Below are positions 29,053-39,232 of a stretch of 64,000 nucleotides of DNA, piece after piece. The notes beneath the pieces are model-generated. The model ran no database searches. It saw only the letters and a list, made by a program, of their open reading frames with translations, and was not told the origin of the DNA. The DNA is from Prorocentrum cordatum (taxonomy: Eukaryota > Sar > Dinophyceae > Prorocentrales > Prorocentraceae): contig CAUYUJ010019074.1 of assembly GCA_963575745.1 (NCBI GenBank), positions 112,570-176,569 on the forward strand, given 5' to 3'. Made by a program: the position numbers and the translations under genes. Positions within the stretch are counted from its first letter, which is position 1, and every line of letters starts with the position of its first letter.

Positions 29053-32000
29053 CTACAAGCCCGCCACGAGTCCGACCAAATCTGCGGGCCCATTGCCCTC
29101 ATCATCGGCAGGGGGTCGCTCAAATGTTAAAAGGAGTCTCCCTGCTGCAGTCGCCTGGAGACCTTCGCGAGCCAAAGTTCGTTTGTCAAAGTCCAGACAA
29201 ACAAGATGTTCGACACTGACGTGGCTCGCTTTGTCACCGTGGCGGTGGCCGTCACACAGCCATGCTGACAAGAAGCCGCACGGCCGACCGCCCTTCATCT
29301 GCCCACCCGCAACTCTCTTGAACCTCGCAGTTCGCGTGAGGACGCAGCCGTGTTGGGAACAGACAGCTTCGAAACTATTCTTTGACCTGTAGTATGTAAT
29401 CTCCCCAGAGCCTACAAAAACCGTTGCCTCAGCAGGCGCCGCTGCCCCTCGCACGGGCGGGAGCGGCGCTGGCGGCGGCACAGGCAGCGCGTCGTCGCCG
29501 CCGCCTGGCGGGTCTGGCGGCGGCGGCCCTGGCGGCGGCGGCATAGGGGGCCCCGCTGAGCCAGCTGCCCCTGAGGCATCGGCGCCGCCCGCCTCGCCGC
29601 TGCCACCCCCGAGGCCGCCAGAGCTCGAAGCAGCGCCTGGCTCTGCGGCTTCGTCGACGGCGACGGGCACCGTCGCCAGGAACATGTCCATCAGCTCGTC
29701 CAGCTTACTGAGAGGCTCGTCCTGGCCCTCGTCGGCGACCATGCCCTCGTCTTTGCTGAGGTCCTCCTCCTGGCCGACGCTGCCGTCGGTTGTCACATCA
29801 TCTGGGCCAGCCGCCACTGAAGACCAATCAGGAGCAGCGCCAACAACTGTTGCACCTCTCCGTTTCCGCAACGGCGGCCACAGGTGGCAGACAGGGCTGG
29901 TGCGCTCGACTGAGACGATGTCGGGTGACAACGCTGGCAGAATCGACCTGGTATCCGAAATCAGGTAGAATTCAACCGACCACGTGCAGTCCAAATCCAT
30001 GAGGCTGAAGACCTTCATCCCCTGGAGGAAGTCGCACGTAGCCTATCAGAGGCAACGGCAAGCGACGATGGAGACGACCGTCGCCGACGAGCGATAATGG
30101 GCGAGAGAGGCAGGCACGGCAAGAGAGCGAGGCACATGCGCCAGAACAACACCCACCCTTGTGCCAAGACAGGCACCATCAAGCACGTCAGCTAGCACAT
30201 AGAAGTGACGGAGGTTGGTGGCAGGACGGCACGAGCAGATAGCGGGGCAGCCTGCAGCTTGATCTTGCGCCCATGCTCGGTCTGGCCAGCCGCCAGTCGC
30301 AGTCGGCTGAAAGTCGGCCTGAAGGGCTTCAGGTACTGCGCGGCGATGTGGAACCACAGCTCCTGGCGAGGACCAACGTGGGGTTCTCGCAAGGCACCTT
30401 CAAAACGACAGACGATGAACCCATCGACCAGCAACCTTCTCATTTGGGACTTCGGTGGGCAAGTGGCCTTCAAATGGATCAAAAACTTGTTGCGGAACTG
30501 CCACCTGCGGGCCCCATCCCCTGAACAGATGCATGCCCCTGCCATCATGCAGGGGGTCTCGAGCGTGAGCTGCTCCCCGACGGGTATGCAATCGTCCTTC
30601 ATGATTGTTCGATGCCGTTGTGCCCACTGTTGTTCCAGATATGGCCCTAAGTTGCACTTGCTCGAAGCCTCTGCCCAAGCGACTGCGCATCTCGCATGTT
30701 GTTCCACGGGAGGGCGCACGAAGAAGCAACTGCCGCGGCCCTCGCACGGCACGGGGACAAAAGCATAGTGTGCTAAGGAAGGGAACTGCCTTTTGAGATC
30801 GCCTACCAGCTCGTTGCCGACTCCTGATTCGAACTTAGACAGTGTGTCGTGCATATCCTTCTCCTGCCGAGCTAGGAACTGCCTCTGCTGAACGCACAAC
30901 TCTTTGGCAACGCCGACCAGTGTGGATACGTCCAGAATCGAAGATGACCCTGGGGCGAAACTCACAAAGTCTGAACGTGATGTTTGGATCCGAAGCGCAT
31001 GTGCCTGTCTCAATGACTTTTGCCTTGCTGCTGCACGCTGTTTGTTGTTCATTCCGAATGCCCCCGTCTTCATGCCCGTGCAAGGTAGTTTGGCCGAGAG
31101 CGTGGCGCAATGGCCTTCGGAGACAAGCCTGGACCACTCCTCGCCCCCATCTCGCTTGATATCCTGGTACTGGGCGCTCAGCTGTCGGATGTCGCACCCC
31201 TTCATCCCACCTGCCCCAGTGGCCACGAAACTCACGTGAGCCCTCCAGGCGCCGCCTGGCCTCGCGTGCTTCGCCGCCGACTGAGACTGCGAGATGGGCG
31301 CGACGTCCTGCCCGCCCCGACCCTGGGTTTCAAACGCACGGATTGCAACTGGAGTCCTGGAGCCTGGATGAGGAACGACAGGACCGACAGGCAAGTCACG
31401 ACGACGGCTCAAAGAGAAGGATGGGGCGGAGGAGGATGGGTTGAAGGAGCAGGGGGAAGTGAGGGCATCGAGAGCATGAAGGCAAGAGGAAGCCCATGCG
31501 GGGGTATCGTGTACCCTTGTCCCCCTGATGTTTCCCCAAAGTCCTGCGCGCTCTGGGCGTGCACGGCGGCCTCGCTCCGCTGCTCGCCGTGGCCGGCCAC
31601 CGCGCTCCAGAGCGTCCGAGCCTGCTGCATCAACCACTCGGCCGAAGCATCCTCGATGTTGAGGGTGTGGGTGTGGGTCGACCTCAGAACTAATTGGCGC
31701 CGAACGGCAGCGTGCTTTGCCTCAACACAAGTGATGTCAACCTGGATGAGCATGGCGAGGGTGAGGAGTACCTCCCAGAGGTCCTGGCCGACCAATCCAG
31801 GGAACCGCGAGCAAAGACTCTGCCCCCACGGCCCCTTCATGCAGTCAGGAACGGCATTCAAAGAATGCGCCCTGTCGCTGTCGACGAGAAGACCAAAGAC
31901 TTGGAAGCTGAATAAGCGGTGCCTCGATGCGCGCAGCTGCTCCACAAGGGCGCCTTCTCTCGCAATCAGGCGGAACGCCAGGCAATTGAACTCCTCGGTG

Positions 32001-34219
32001 AAGCACCTGTCGGGAAACGAAGCCCAGTGGTGTTCCCCAAGCCACATCGCATTGAGCTCCTTGAAGAAGTCTTTCTCCAAGACCTGCTCGCACGCACAAA
32101 GGACCCTGTAGTCCCTGGCGCCCAGCCCAGGCAAACCTCCCATCTCCAGCGACCTTGCCACGGCTGCTCTCTGACTCAACTCCCACCGCAAGCCCGCCAT
32201 GTCCAGCTGCTCGCGGAGCATGCGCACAATGGGGTTGAGGGCGCACCTCAACAACATGAGGTCTGGCAGAGGATCCGCTGCAAGCCACTTCAGCGTCATC
32301 TGCCTGTTCTTGGCGTTCTTAGCTGCGAGATTGTCCTCAGATGACGCCTGGTTGCCGTCGACGTGGGCAGCTGCCTGCGCGTGAACTGGGTCCGCGTCGG
32401 AAGGGCCAACTCCTCCGCCCTCCTCAGGCAGGCCCCCCCCTCCGCCAGCGTCGCCGTCCTCCAGAGCAAGAACGCCGACGGCGCCGTCAACTCCCACATC
32501 TCCGCGGGGCTCGCCCTCGAAGTCCTTGCCAAGAGTTCGACAAAACAAAGGATACGTCGCAGAAGCAAGCCCGTACACTGCCTCGAGCCGCCCCCAAAAG
32601 TCAACGGCGATCTCTGACCCTGTCCATCGATGCCTCGGCCACACCGTCGGCTTCGCACTCAGGAGGGCGAAGCTGAGGCCATTCTCGATGATACTTGCAA
32701 CTGCGACCATGTCGATGTCGGCAGCCGCCACGCCTGTCAAGCACACCTCCACGTGCTTCGTGTTCCGCCAGTCGCCGCGCGGCAAACAAGCTGCCACGAC
32801 CCTCTTCACCTCCTGGTCAGGGCCGATGCTGAAGAACATCTTCATGATCGATCTATTGTAGTGAACGGCATCCTCCGACAAACCTTCTGGCACAACTTTG
32901 ATCCTAGACTTGATCACGTACCTGAGACACCGTCGGAAATGGTTCAAGTGGCTACTCAGCTGCAACGACAAAGACGCGTTGATCACAGAGGAGATTGTGC
33001 GCGGCATGAGACTCTCGAATGTCTTGCTGTGGATGCCTGCCGTCGCGTGCACCTCACAAAATAAATGCAACGATTCCCATCCAGCTCGGTCAGACGCGAT
33101 ACTCTTCTCAGTCACGACATTCGTGGCCGCGGCGTCAGAACAACAGAAACGCATCTTATGCTTAAACTCCTCGCTGTGCTTAGACACCGCACAACTCCGC
33201 AAGACCGCCGTCTTGCTGACTGGTGCCGCAGTCGACTCCATGGGCTGGAGAGGGCACGGCGTGTTCATGCACAAGCGAACTGGCACGCCCCCGATGTTCA
33301 CGAGCAGCCACGCCGACTGGTTAATCTGCATCAGCTTCGTGACCATGGCAGCGCTCTTCTCGTGACTGGCGAGCACTGTCGCGACGCGCAGTGCTTGACC
33401 GAACTGCGCACTGACAATCGCTGAGAGGTGCACGTCGTCTGAACGCCCACCTGCAGTATCACCTCTCAGCGTCGTCTTCATCGGGGTCTCGTAGTAACGG
33501 CTGCAGCCCACATAAAGCAAGCACCCCGCTGCACCGAGGGACTCTACCAGAGATCGCTCAAGCCGCTCTCGCAACATAATCTGGCTCAGGAAGAACGCCT
33601 CTGCGAATCGATGGAGCGCACTCTTCAGCGACGATCGGGCGCGGCCAGTGTTCTTCTCGAGCTGGGACCAATTCAGCGCGAGCCCGCTGGAAGTCTCACC
33701 CCATTGCTTCACCACATCCAAAATTATCTGGTGGCGCGGCGCCCCAGGGGCCGCCCCGATGATAGCACATTCACCGAGGTATGACAACAAGTCGTTGGGC
33801 GGCGACAGCGCGTGCCGAGACACTGGCAGGCGCTTGTCCCAACTCGTCACGGTGATGGCTTTCGTAACAGGCACCCGCTGAACGATATTGCGCTCGAGAA
33901 CAATAACAGGCTGGTCCGAGGGAACATTCGCATTGTCGTCCAACTCCATCGCTACCCGCGTTGCCCACGATGGTGGGCGGCCTCGCCGAACAGATGGCCT
34001 GGCATCCCGCTGCGGTGCTGCAAGGGCCTCCTCCAGCGAAGCCAGCAGCGCACCCTCCGCGCGTGCGGTGCCCTGATCTCTCGGCTCAGCAGCGAGGCTC
34101 GATTGGGCTGCCACCGCAGCCCACGGATCGCCAGGCACAACGACTTCATCGGATGTCCCTGGATCAGTCGGCTTTGCCGCCACGGCGGCCCATGACATAA
34201 CTAGCGCTAACAAGCGCAT
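29053..34219 (-). CDS. Gene A: transposase-like, three-exon protein of about 1,600 aa
   Basis: Exons (minus strand): 34219 to about 31515 (about 900 aa), about 31322 to about 30195, 30021-29053 (stop TAG). The first two junctions are uncertain because no GT/AG pair keeps phase unambiguously. Exon 1 resembles a domesticated RNase H-fold transposase: YETPMKT (residues 243-249), CSDAAATN (360-367), FCEVHATAG (387-395), and an acidic, Gly-rich insert at about 565-630. Near its end is CVEAKHAAVRRQL (831-843) with STHTHTLN, then a W-rich helix, like the hAT C-terminal dimerisation region; the first Asp of a DDE triad is not obvious. Exon 2 has a WRAHVSFV...LSAQYQDIK segment faintly HMG-box-like and ELWFHIAAQYLKPFRPTF. 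Exon 3 has a Pro/Gly-rich stretch followed by SGEITYYRSKNSFEAVCSQH and GGRPCGFLSAWL, with spaced Cys/His. MRLLALV could be replaced by the Met at residue 8. Likely nuclear; whether it is an active transposase or a host gene is open. Confidence 0.7.
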
Positions 34220-34220
34220 C

Positions 34221-34222
34221 CT
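34221..34222 (-). promoter_or_regulatory. Candidate trans-splice acceptor of gene A
   Basis: CCATGTTTTTTCGAGAG directly before GATG. A second AG (TTAGCGCTAG) precedes the alternative Met at residue 8, so both starts remain possible. Confidence 0.35.
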
Positions 34223-34734
34223 CTCGAAAAAACATGGAAGCCCGTGCTTCCCGCAGTCGAACGATTCGAGCCAAAATGGTTGCAGGGAGGCGGGCAGAGG
34301 CGGAGGACATGGATGGAGGGCGGTTTCGGGCGAGGGGGGGCGCCCCTAGGATAATGGTTGCGCAACGTGGCCTTGGGTTGCTTGCTTTGGGGGGCGGGGG
34401 TCATCAGTGCGCCCGCCGCTGCCAGACGTTGTCGCAGGAAATCCCACCAGCCTTGTATGGCGTAGGATGTCTAAATGCGTTTCTCTTCCAGCTCCATTCT
34501 TGCCCTTCGGGCAGTGGTTTACCCCTCCCCCTGCCCTTCCCCTGGACCTGGACGGAGGGGAAGGGCGGCAAGCGGTAAGAGGGTTCAAGATCGACCCCCT
34601 GGGCATTTAAAATCTGGCACCTCTCACGCGGATCGCTGCCCCCAGGGGGATGGGATGTAGGACCCCTCTTCTTTATTATATGCTCCCCGAGATGGTTCCA
34701 AGAGACGTCTTGGACCCTCCTCTTAGGCCCCGCG

Positions 34735-35270
34735 AGCAGGCGGGCGGGCGCAACCTGCTCGCGCGCGCCTCTCCGAGGCCGTCCCCAGAGACCGCCAAGA
34801 TGCCCATCAGACACCCCAAGGGTCCTCAGATGACCCCACAAGAAACATCCCAAGACACTTCGAGAAGAATACGGCCCTGTCAGCCCTCTCATCCTTTTCT
34901 CGTTCCTCCTTCGTCTCCTCCCCCTGTGCCAGCATGCCCCTCCTCCCTCCTCCCTCCTCTTTCCGACCCCGTCCTTCACCGCAGCATTATCCTATCCACT
35001 CCTCCTCCTTCTCCTGCTTTTCTCCCCCTCTCCTCCCCCTCCTCCTCCTCATCATCATCTTCCTCCTCGCCCTCCTGTTCCTCATCCGTCTCCTACTCTT
35101 CCTCATGCTCCTCCACTTGCTCCCCCTCTCCTCTTATCCCGCACCTCCTCATATTCCTCCTCGTCGCGTCTTTCGCCCTCTTGTTCTTGGCATGCTCCCA
35201 CGCTTCCCTGATTAATTACTTCAAATCCACATGCACATCGTTTCTGGATGGGCTGGTGGGGATGCGACAA
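34735..35270 (+). repeat. Dispersed repeat V, split copy, with CT-rich insert (V2)
   Basis: V blocks at 34735-34785 (GCAGGCGGGCGGGCGCAACC) and 35235-35265 (TTTCTGGATGGGCTGGTGGG) enclose a pyrimidine-rich stretch of CTCCTCCTC words (34895-35170). Compare V1. Confidence 0.5.
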
Positions 35271-35816
35271 GCGACAACAATACGGAACGTGGCGTACCTG
35301 GGGGGATGGGCATTCCTGGGGAGAGGGGCCGTCTTCGGCGTGGCGCAAAGTTTCACCATGGCGAACGAGTCGGGTTTCACGGCAAGGCGGGGTTTCGAGA
35401 CGGAACAAGCTGGGGCTGCAAACTACTTTTTGTCGACGAACCACTGCCCGAAAACATAAGGAAAGTTGTCGGGCGAAACGCGGTTTCGCTCGGCCCTCGG
35501 ATTCGATCGGGACGCGTGGCGTTGCACCTCAATATTTTGGGGTTCCCCCCCCTCTTCTTCCACGCTTATCCCCTCCTCCGCGTTCACTGACCACCCCTCC
35601 TCAACTCCTCAACCCGAGGCCATCTCTCCCTCCCGACTCCCAGCTCTGTCCGCCCCTCCTCCCACTTTGAAGATGCTGCAGTTCGATTTGCGCACCCCGC
35701 CGCCCACGCCCCTTAAACCCTCATGTTTTCGTCGCGTCGAAACTTCTCTCGCGCACTTGAACTGCCAGTTTCGAGCGCCCCCCGCAAACCCCGCAGAAAG
35801 GGGCATAGGGCATGCA

Positions 35817-36056
35817 TCAATGAACGTTGGCTTCTATTGCTGCGTACCGCGGTTGGGAAATGGTGGCTCCGTTTACTTGCGGCGCTTTGATAAAGAGCCA
35901 ATGCCAGATTTCAGAAGGCACGGGCACGCCAATGCTAATGAGGAACGCGAGCGTGGCAAGCGAAAGGGCCGACGCGGCAACGGCGGTTAGAGCAACAGCG
36001 CAGCGAGGCCGAATCTCGAGACGATTGCGACCGACAGACTTACTTTGCGGCATCGT
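35817..36056 (-). CDS. Possible small single-membrane-segment protein
   Basis: An open frame from MPQSKSVGRNRLEIRPRCAV with a hydrophobic stretch of about 20 residues (ALTAVAASALSLATLAFLIS), then IGVPVPSEIWHWLFIKAPQV and a stop. The composition is more protein-like than neighbouring frames and the strand agrees with the upstream end of the gene island. There is no family match. It could be a first exon with a signal anchor or chance; I lean towards uncertain. Confidence 0.2.
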   Translation of the reverse strand, partial: TMPQSKSVGRNRLEIRPRCAVALTAVAASALSLATLAFLISIGVPVPSEIWHWLFIKAPQVNGATISQPRYAAIEANVH

Positions 36057-36217
36057 TCCGTCGCGCCAGGGCCCCAACACTTACTGTCAGCGGATGGTGC
36101 GAGCGCCCCCAGTGTTATTTTCAACGATCCACGCAAACCTATTTCCAACCTACTTTCCACCTATTCCTGACTTTCCTTCGTGTGAGCCCCTTAGCAGGGG
36201 CTCCGCCATCATAATTT

Positions 36218-36430
36218 TACGAAGGAGATGGGGCTATTTTGGTCTCCCGGGGCGCTCGTGGGGGGCCTCTTGAAGGCCTCTTGGGGCGGTTTGAGCGCCT
36301 CTTGACCCTTCTGGAAGCGATCTTTGGCGGTCTTGAAGCGATCCTGGGGTTCTCTCGGCGCTCCTGGAGCCCTCTTGGGCGGGCTGGAACGCGCGGGGGC
36401 CGCCGGAAGGGCGCCCCGGGAGAGGGCCGC
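36218..36430 (+). repeat. Family Q unit, partial (Q2)
   Basis: TTTTACGAAGGAGATGGGGC, then GGGGCGCTCGTGGGGGGCCT and GGAAGCGATCTTTGGCGGTC, collinear with the units at 15959 and 16262 for about 200 bp. A short (AT)/(GTAT) microsatellite follows at 36483-36530. Confidence 0.75.
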
Positions 36431-36649
36431 ACCCTATATACAAGGGAGGTTCCGGCCCGGGGCCCGTGGCCCGGGATCTCCCATATATGTATACACAGAT
36501 ACAGATATATGTACGTATGTATGTATGTATCAATTTTTGCTCGAGGTCTTCAAATGATCTGGGCCCCTTCGCCCTGGGTCGCTCAGACCGCTCACCGCGC
36601 GCCGCGATGACTGGGGAGGTCCTCGCCGTGCTGGGTGGATGGAGGACTG

Positions 36650-37327
36650 GAAGCCTTGGATGCCGCTCGCCTTCCCGTTCAGCTTCCGCGGTGATTCCGG
36701 CGGTTCCCAGACGTGCTGAGCGTGGGGAAGACTCTGATCAAAGAGGTCTCGACCTTGCGTGCCGCGTTCGGCGCCAAGGACAGGGGGAAATTCGTAATCT
36801 CTGGCACGCGCGGCGGGGGAAGTTCGACGAGAGCTTCCGCCTCAACGAGGGCCCGAAAAAAGATGACCTCAAGGTGTTGCCTGACATCTGAGCCGTCGAC
36901 GAGAGCTAGGCCCCGTACGTCGACGTGCTGTGGCCGATGCCCGACGGGTCGATCGTGCGCGACTTCGCCAGGCGAAGCGGCGAGATCGAGCAGGGCGCCG
37001 ACAACGACGAGAATAATGACAACTACGGCGGCTGCAGCGGTTTCCGAGGCACCAGCTCCAGCGACTATAACCCGAGCAAATGGATCGACTGCGGCGCGGA
37101 GAATGGCGCCAACCCGAGCAAGAATGTCGACTGCGACGCGGAGAAAGAAGGGCGCCAACCCGAGCAAATGGATCGACTACGAAGAGAAGGGCGCCCAGCA
37201 GAAACAGAAGCAGGAAGCCGCTGAGAAGGGCGCCAACGACCAGGGAGCCACCGACGAGAGACCGCGCGAGTCCGTGTCGAAGAAATCGTTCCAGACTGTC
37301 GAGCACGGCAAAGTGGCCCGCCGCTGA
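36650..37327 (+). pseudogene. Frameshifted remnant of a protein-coding region
   Basis: Protein-like pieces succeed one another in different frames: MEDWKPWMPLAFPFSFRGDS (36650), VGKTLIKEVSTLRAAFGAKD (36718), GKFDESFRLNEGPKKDDLKV, then after two in-frame stops VDVLWPMPDGSIVRDFARRS (36920), and finally NPSKWIDYEEKGAQQKQKQE to VEHGKVARR and TGA at 37327. The part from 37072 to 37190 is a threefold imperfect repeat (AACCCGAGCAAATGGATCGA... / NPSKWID). The pattern suggests a decayed gene copy rather than introns, since no GT/AG pairs fit. Function not recognised. Confidence 0.35.
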
Positions 37328-37434
37328 GCCGTGCCCGGTAGCCGTTGCGGCGCCTTCTTTAGCGCAGTAACGTTTCTTGCGCGGCGTGCCGCGCCGATAA
37401 CCGAAGGTGCTCAGCGCGCGCGCTGGGCTGGAAA

Positions 37435-37700
37435 CTGGAGCAGGGATCGCCATGTGGCGCGGTTCGGGTTCGAAGCGCCTGCGTTGGAAAAAGGGGTCGG
37501 GCGCAGTTTGGGTTCGAAGCGCTTGCGTTTGAGAAAAGGGGTAAGGTGTAGTTAAGGTTCGACGCACTTGCGCGTCAAAGTGGCGGGCAAGGGTTCGAAG
37601 CGCTAGCGCTTGCAAAGGAAGGTCGGGCTTGGGATCGAGATGGGCGTAGTTAGGGATCGAAGCTCTGGCGCTAGAGAAAGCAACATTTAGGGGATAGACG
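37435..37700 (+). repeat. Irregular tandem repeat GGTTCGAAGCGCTTGCG
   Basis: Five or six spaced copies of GGTTCGAAGCGC.TGCG, variously GGTTCGACGCACTTGCG and GGATCGAAGCTCTGGCG, every 45-65 bp. Confidence 0.6.
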
Positions 37701-37808
37701 GGGTCGGGATACGCAGGGCGCAGTCAAGGTTCAGTCAGGGTTCGATCTGGAACGGGACAGGGTGCAGTTAGGCTTCGAGACGTCTGCGCTTGGACGGGAT
37801 GGGGTGTA

Positions 37809-37979
37809 TCGGGGATGGACAGACCTCCCTTTAGTAAAACGTGGTTTAGTGAAAACGACCTCGGGCCCAAACCTGGCGGGCGCAAGCCTGGAAAATAAGG
37901 GCCGCGGCGCCCTCTCGAGAACCGAAAACGGACAATTCACTAATCGACGTGTCAGGGTAGGAGGTCTATCCACCTCCGA
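37809..37979 (+). mobile_element. Family B element (B5)
   Basis: TCGGGGATGGACAGACCTCC to GGTCTATCCACCTCCGA; the AACGTGGTTTAGTGAAAACG interior links it to B6 and B4 rather than B1 to B3. Confidence 0.8.
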
Positions 37980-38065
37980 GTGTAGCCAGGGTTCGCAGGC
38001 CCTGTGCTTGCAAAGGGGGCCGTGGACATGGGGTCCGAAAAGCTTGCGCTCGGCATTCCGCGCGC

Positions 38066-38175
38066 GAGGAAGAGGAGGAGGAGGACGAGGAGGACGAGGA
38101 GGAGGAGGAGGAGGAGGAGGAGGGGAAGGGGGGGGGGAAGGGGGGGGGGGGCGGAGGAGGAAGAGGAGGAGGAGG
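38066..38175 (+). repeat. (GGA)n tract with G-runs
   Basis: GAGGAGGAGGACGAGGAGG units interrupted by two GGGGGGGG runs; purine-only over almost 110 bases. Confidence 0.85.
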
Positions 38176-38290
38176 AGCTTTGCACTTGCTCTGCGCTCGC
38201 CCTCTCGAGTGGATCTCCCAGCGCTGCGCGCCCGTGCCGCGCGGCGCCTGGCCGACGCGCCAGCTCGAGCCTGTGGCGCCAGGCCCTCTA

Positions 38291-38450
38291 GAGGGGCCCC
38301 AGAACACACAAATAAATTCACACAAATAAAATGATGTCCCATCTTTTCCTATATTTTCTGGGTGTTTGTCTTCCCCCCCACTTCCCATATTTTCCCATAT
38401 TTTCTGGGGAATCGAGGATTAATTGCGTCTGTGTGTTTCTTTTCCTCCTG
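38291..38450 (+). mobile_element. Family D element (D7)
   Basis: GAGGGGCCCCAGAACACACA to GTGTTTCTTTTCCTCCTGA with the CCATATTTTCCCATATTTTC interior intact. Confidence 0.8.
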
Positions 38451-38459
38451 ACCCTCGGC

Positions 38460-39159
38460 CACCCCCAGCCGCCCGCGAGCGGGGCCGCGAACAAAAAAAA
38501 CTCACTGGCGAACGCAAAGGCGCGCGCACGAAGACCCGCTTTGGAATGCATCGCCCCAGCGCGGCGCGCCCGGCCCTGCCCCGCCCCTTCGCCCCTCGCA
38601 GCGCCGCCGCCAGGGGCAGGCGACTCGCGTGGGAGGCGCCGTTAAGAAGTTGAAGCAGGTTAAGGAGTCGGAGATCGTGCTGCGCGACTCCGAGGATGCG
38701 CGCCATGAGCTCGACAACCAACCCAGTGAAATTCGCGGGCGCCGCGCTCGGCGTCGCGCGCAGTCGACGCATCGGGTCCGACGGAGCTGCCGCGGCGGAC
38801 GCTGGCGCTGACGATTGAACAATTCCCCCTGTCAGCGATGGCCAGGCCTGTCCATCCAGCGGCCCCCGGGGCAGCGTAGAGGACGACGGCGAATCCGACT
38901 AGGGCTGAGCAGCGACAGCAGCGACAGCATCGGCTCCCCCGCTCGGGGCGGCCTCAGCGACCCTCTTTGCCAGACCAAGAGGCTGGCGATTGAGGTTTGC
39001 CCGAGAACGTCTGGACCATTTCGATGCGTCTTCCACTCTTTCGATTGGGAACTGGCCGAACAGGACCGACTCCGTGGGATCGTCATCGAAATCTCCGTCG
39101 CCGTCGCCGCCATCACCAACGCCGCAACCACCGGCATAGCCCCCCCCCCCCCCCTGTAA

Positions 39160-39232
<73 letters not shown>

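Noticed and set aside
37435-37640. GGTTCGAAGCG and GGGTTCGAATCG (also 8611 and 8999) as tRNA or SINE B-boxes
   Set aside because: No matching A-box at the right distance and no cloverleaf; at 37.4 kb the word is simply the repeat unit.
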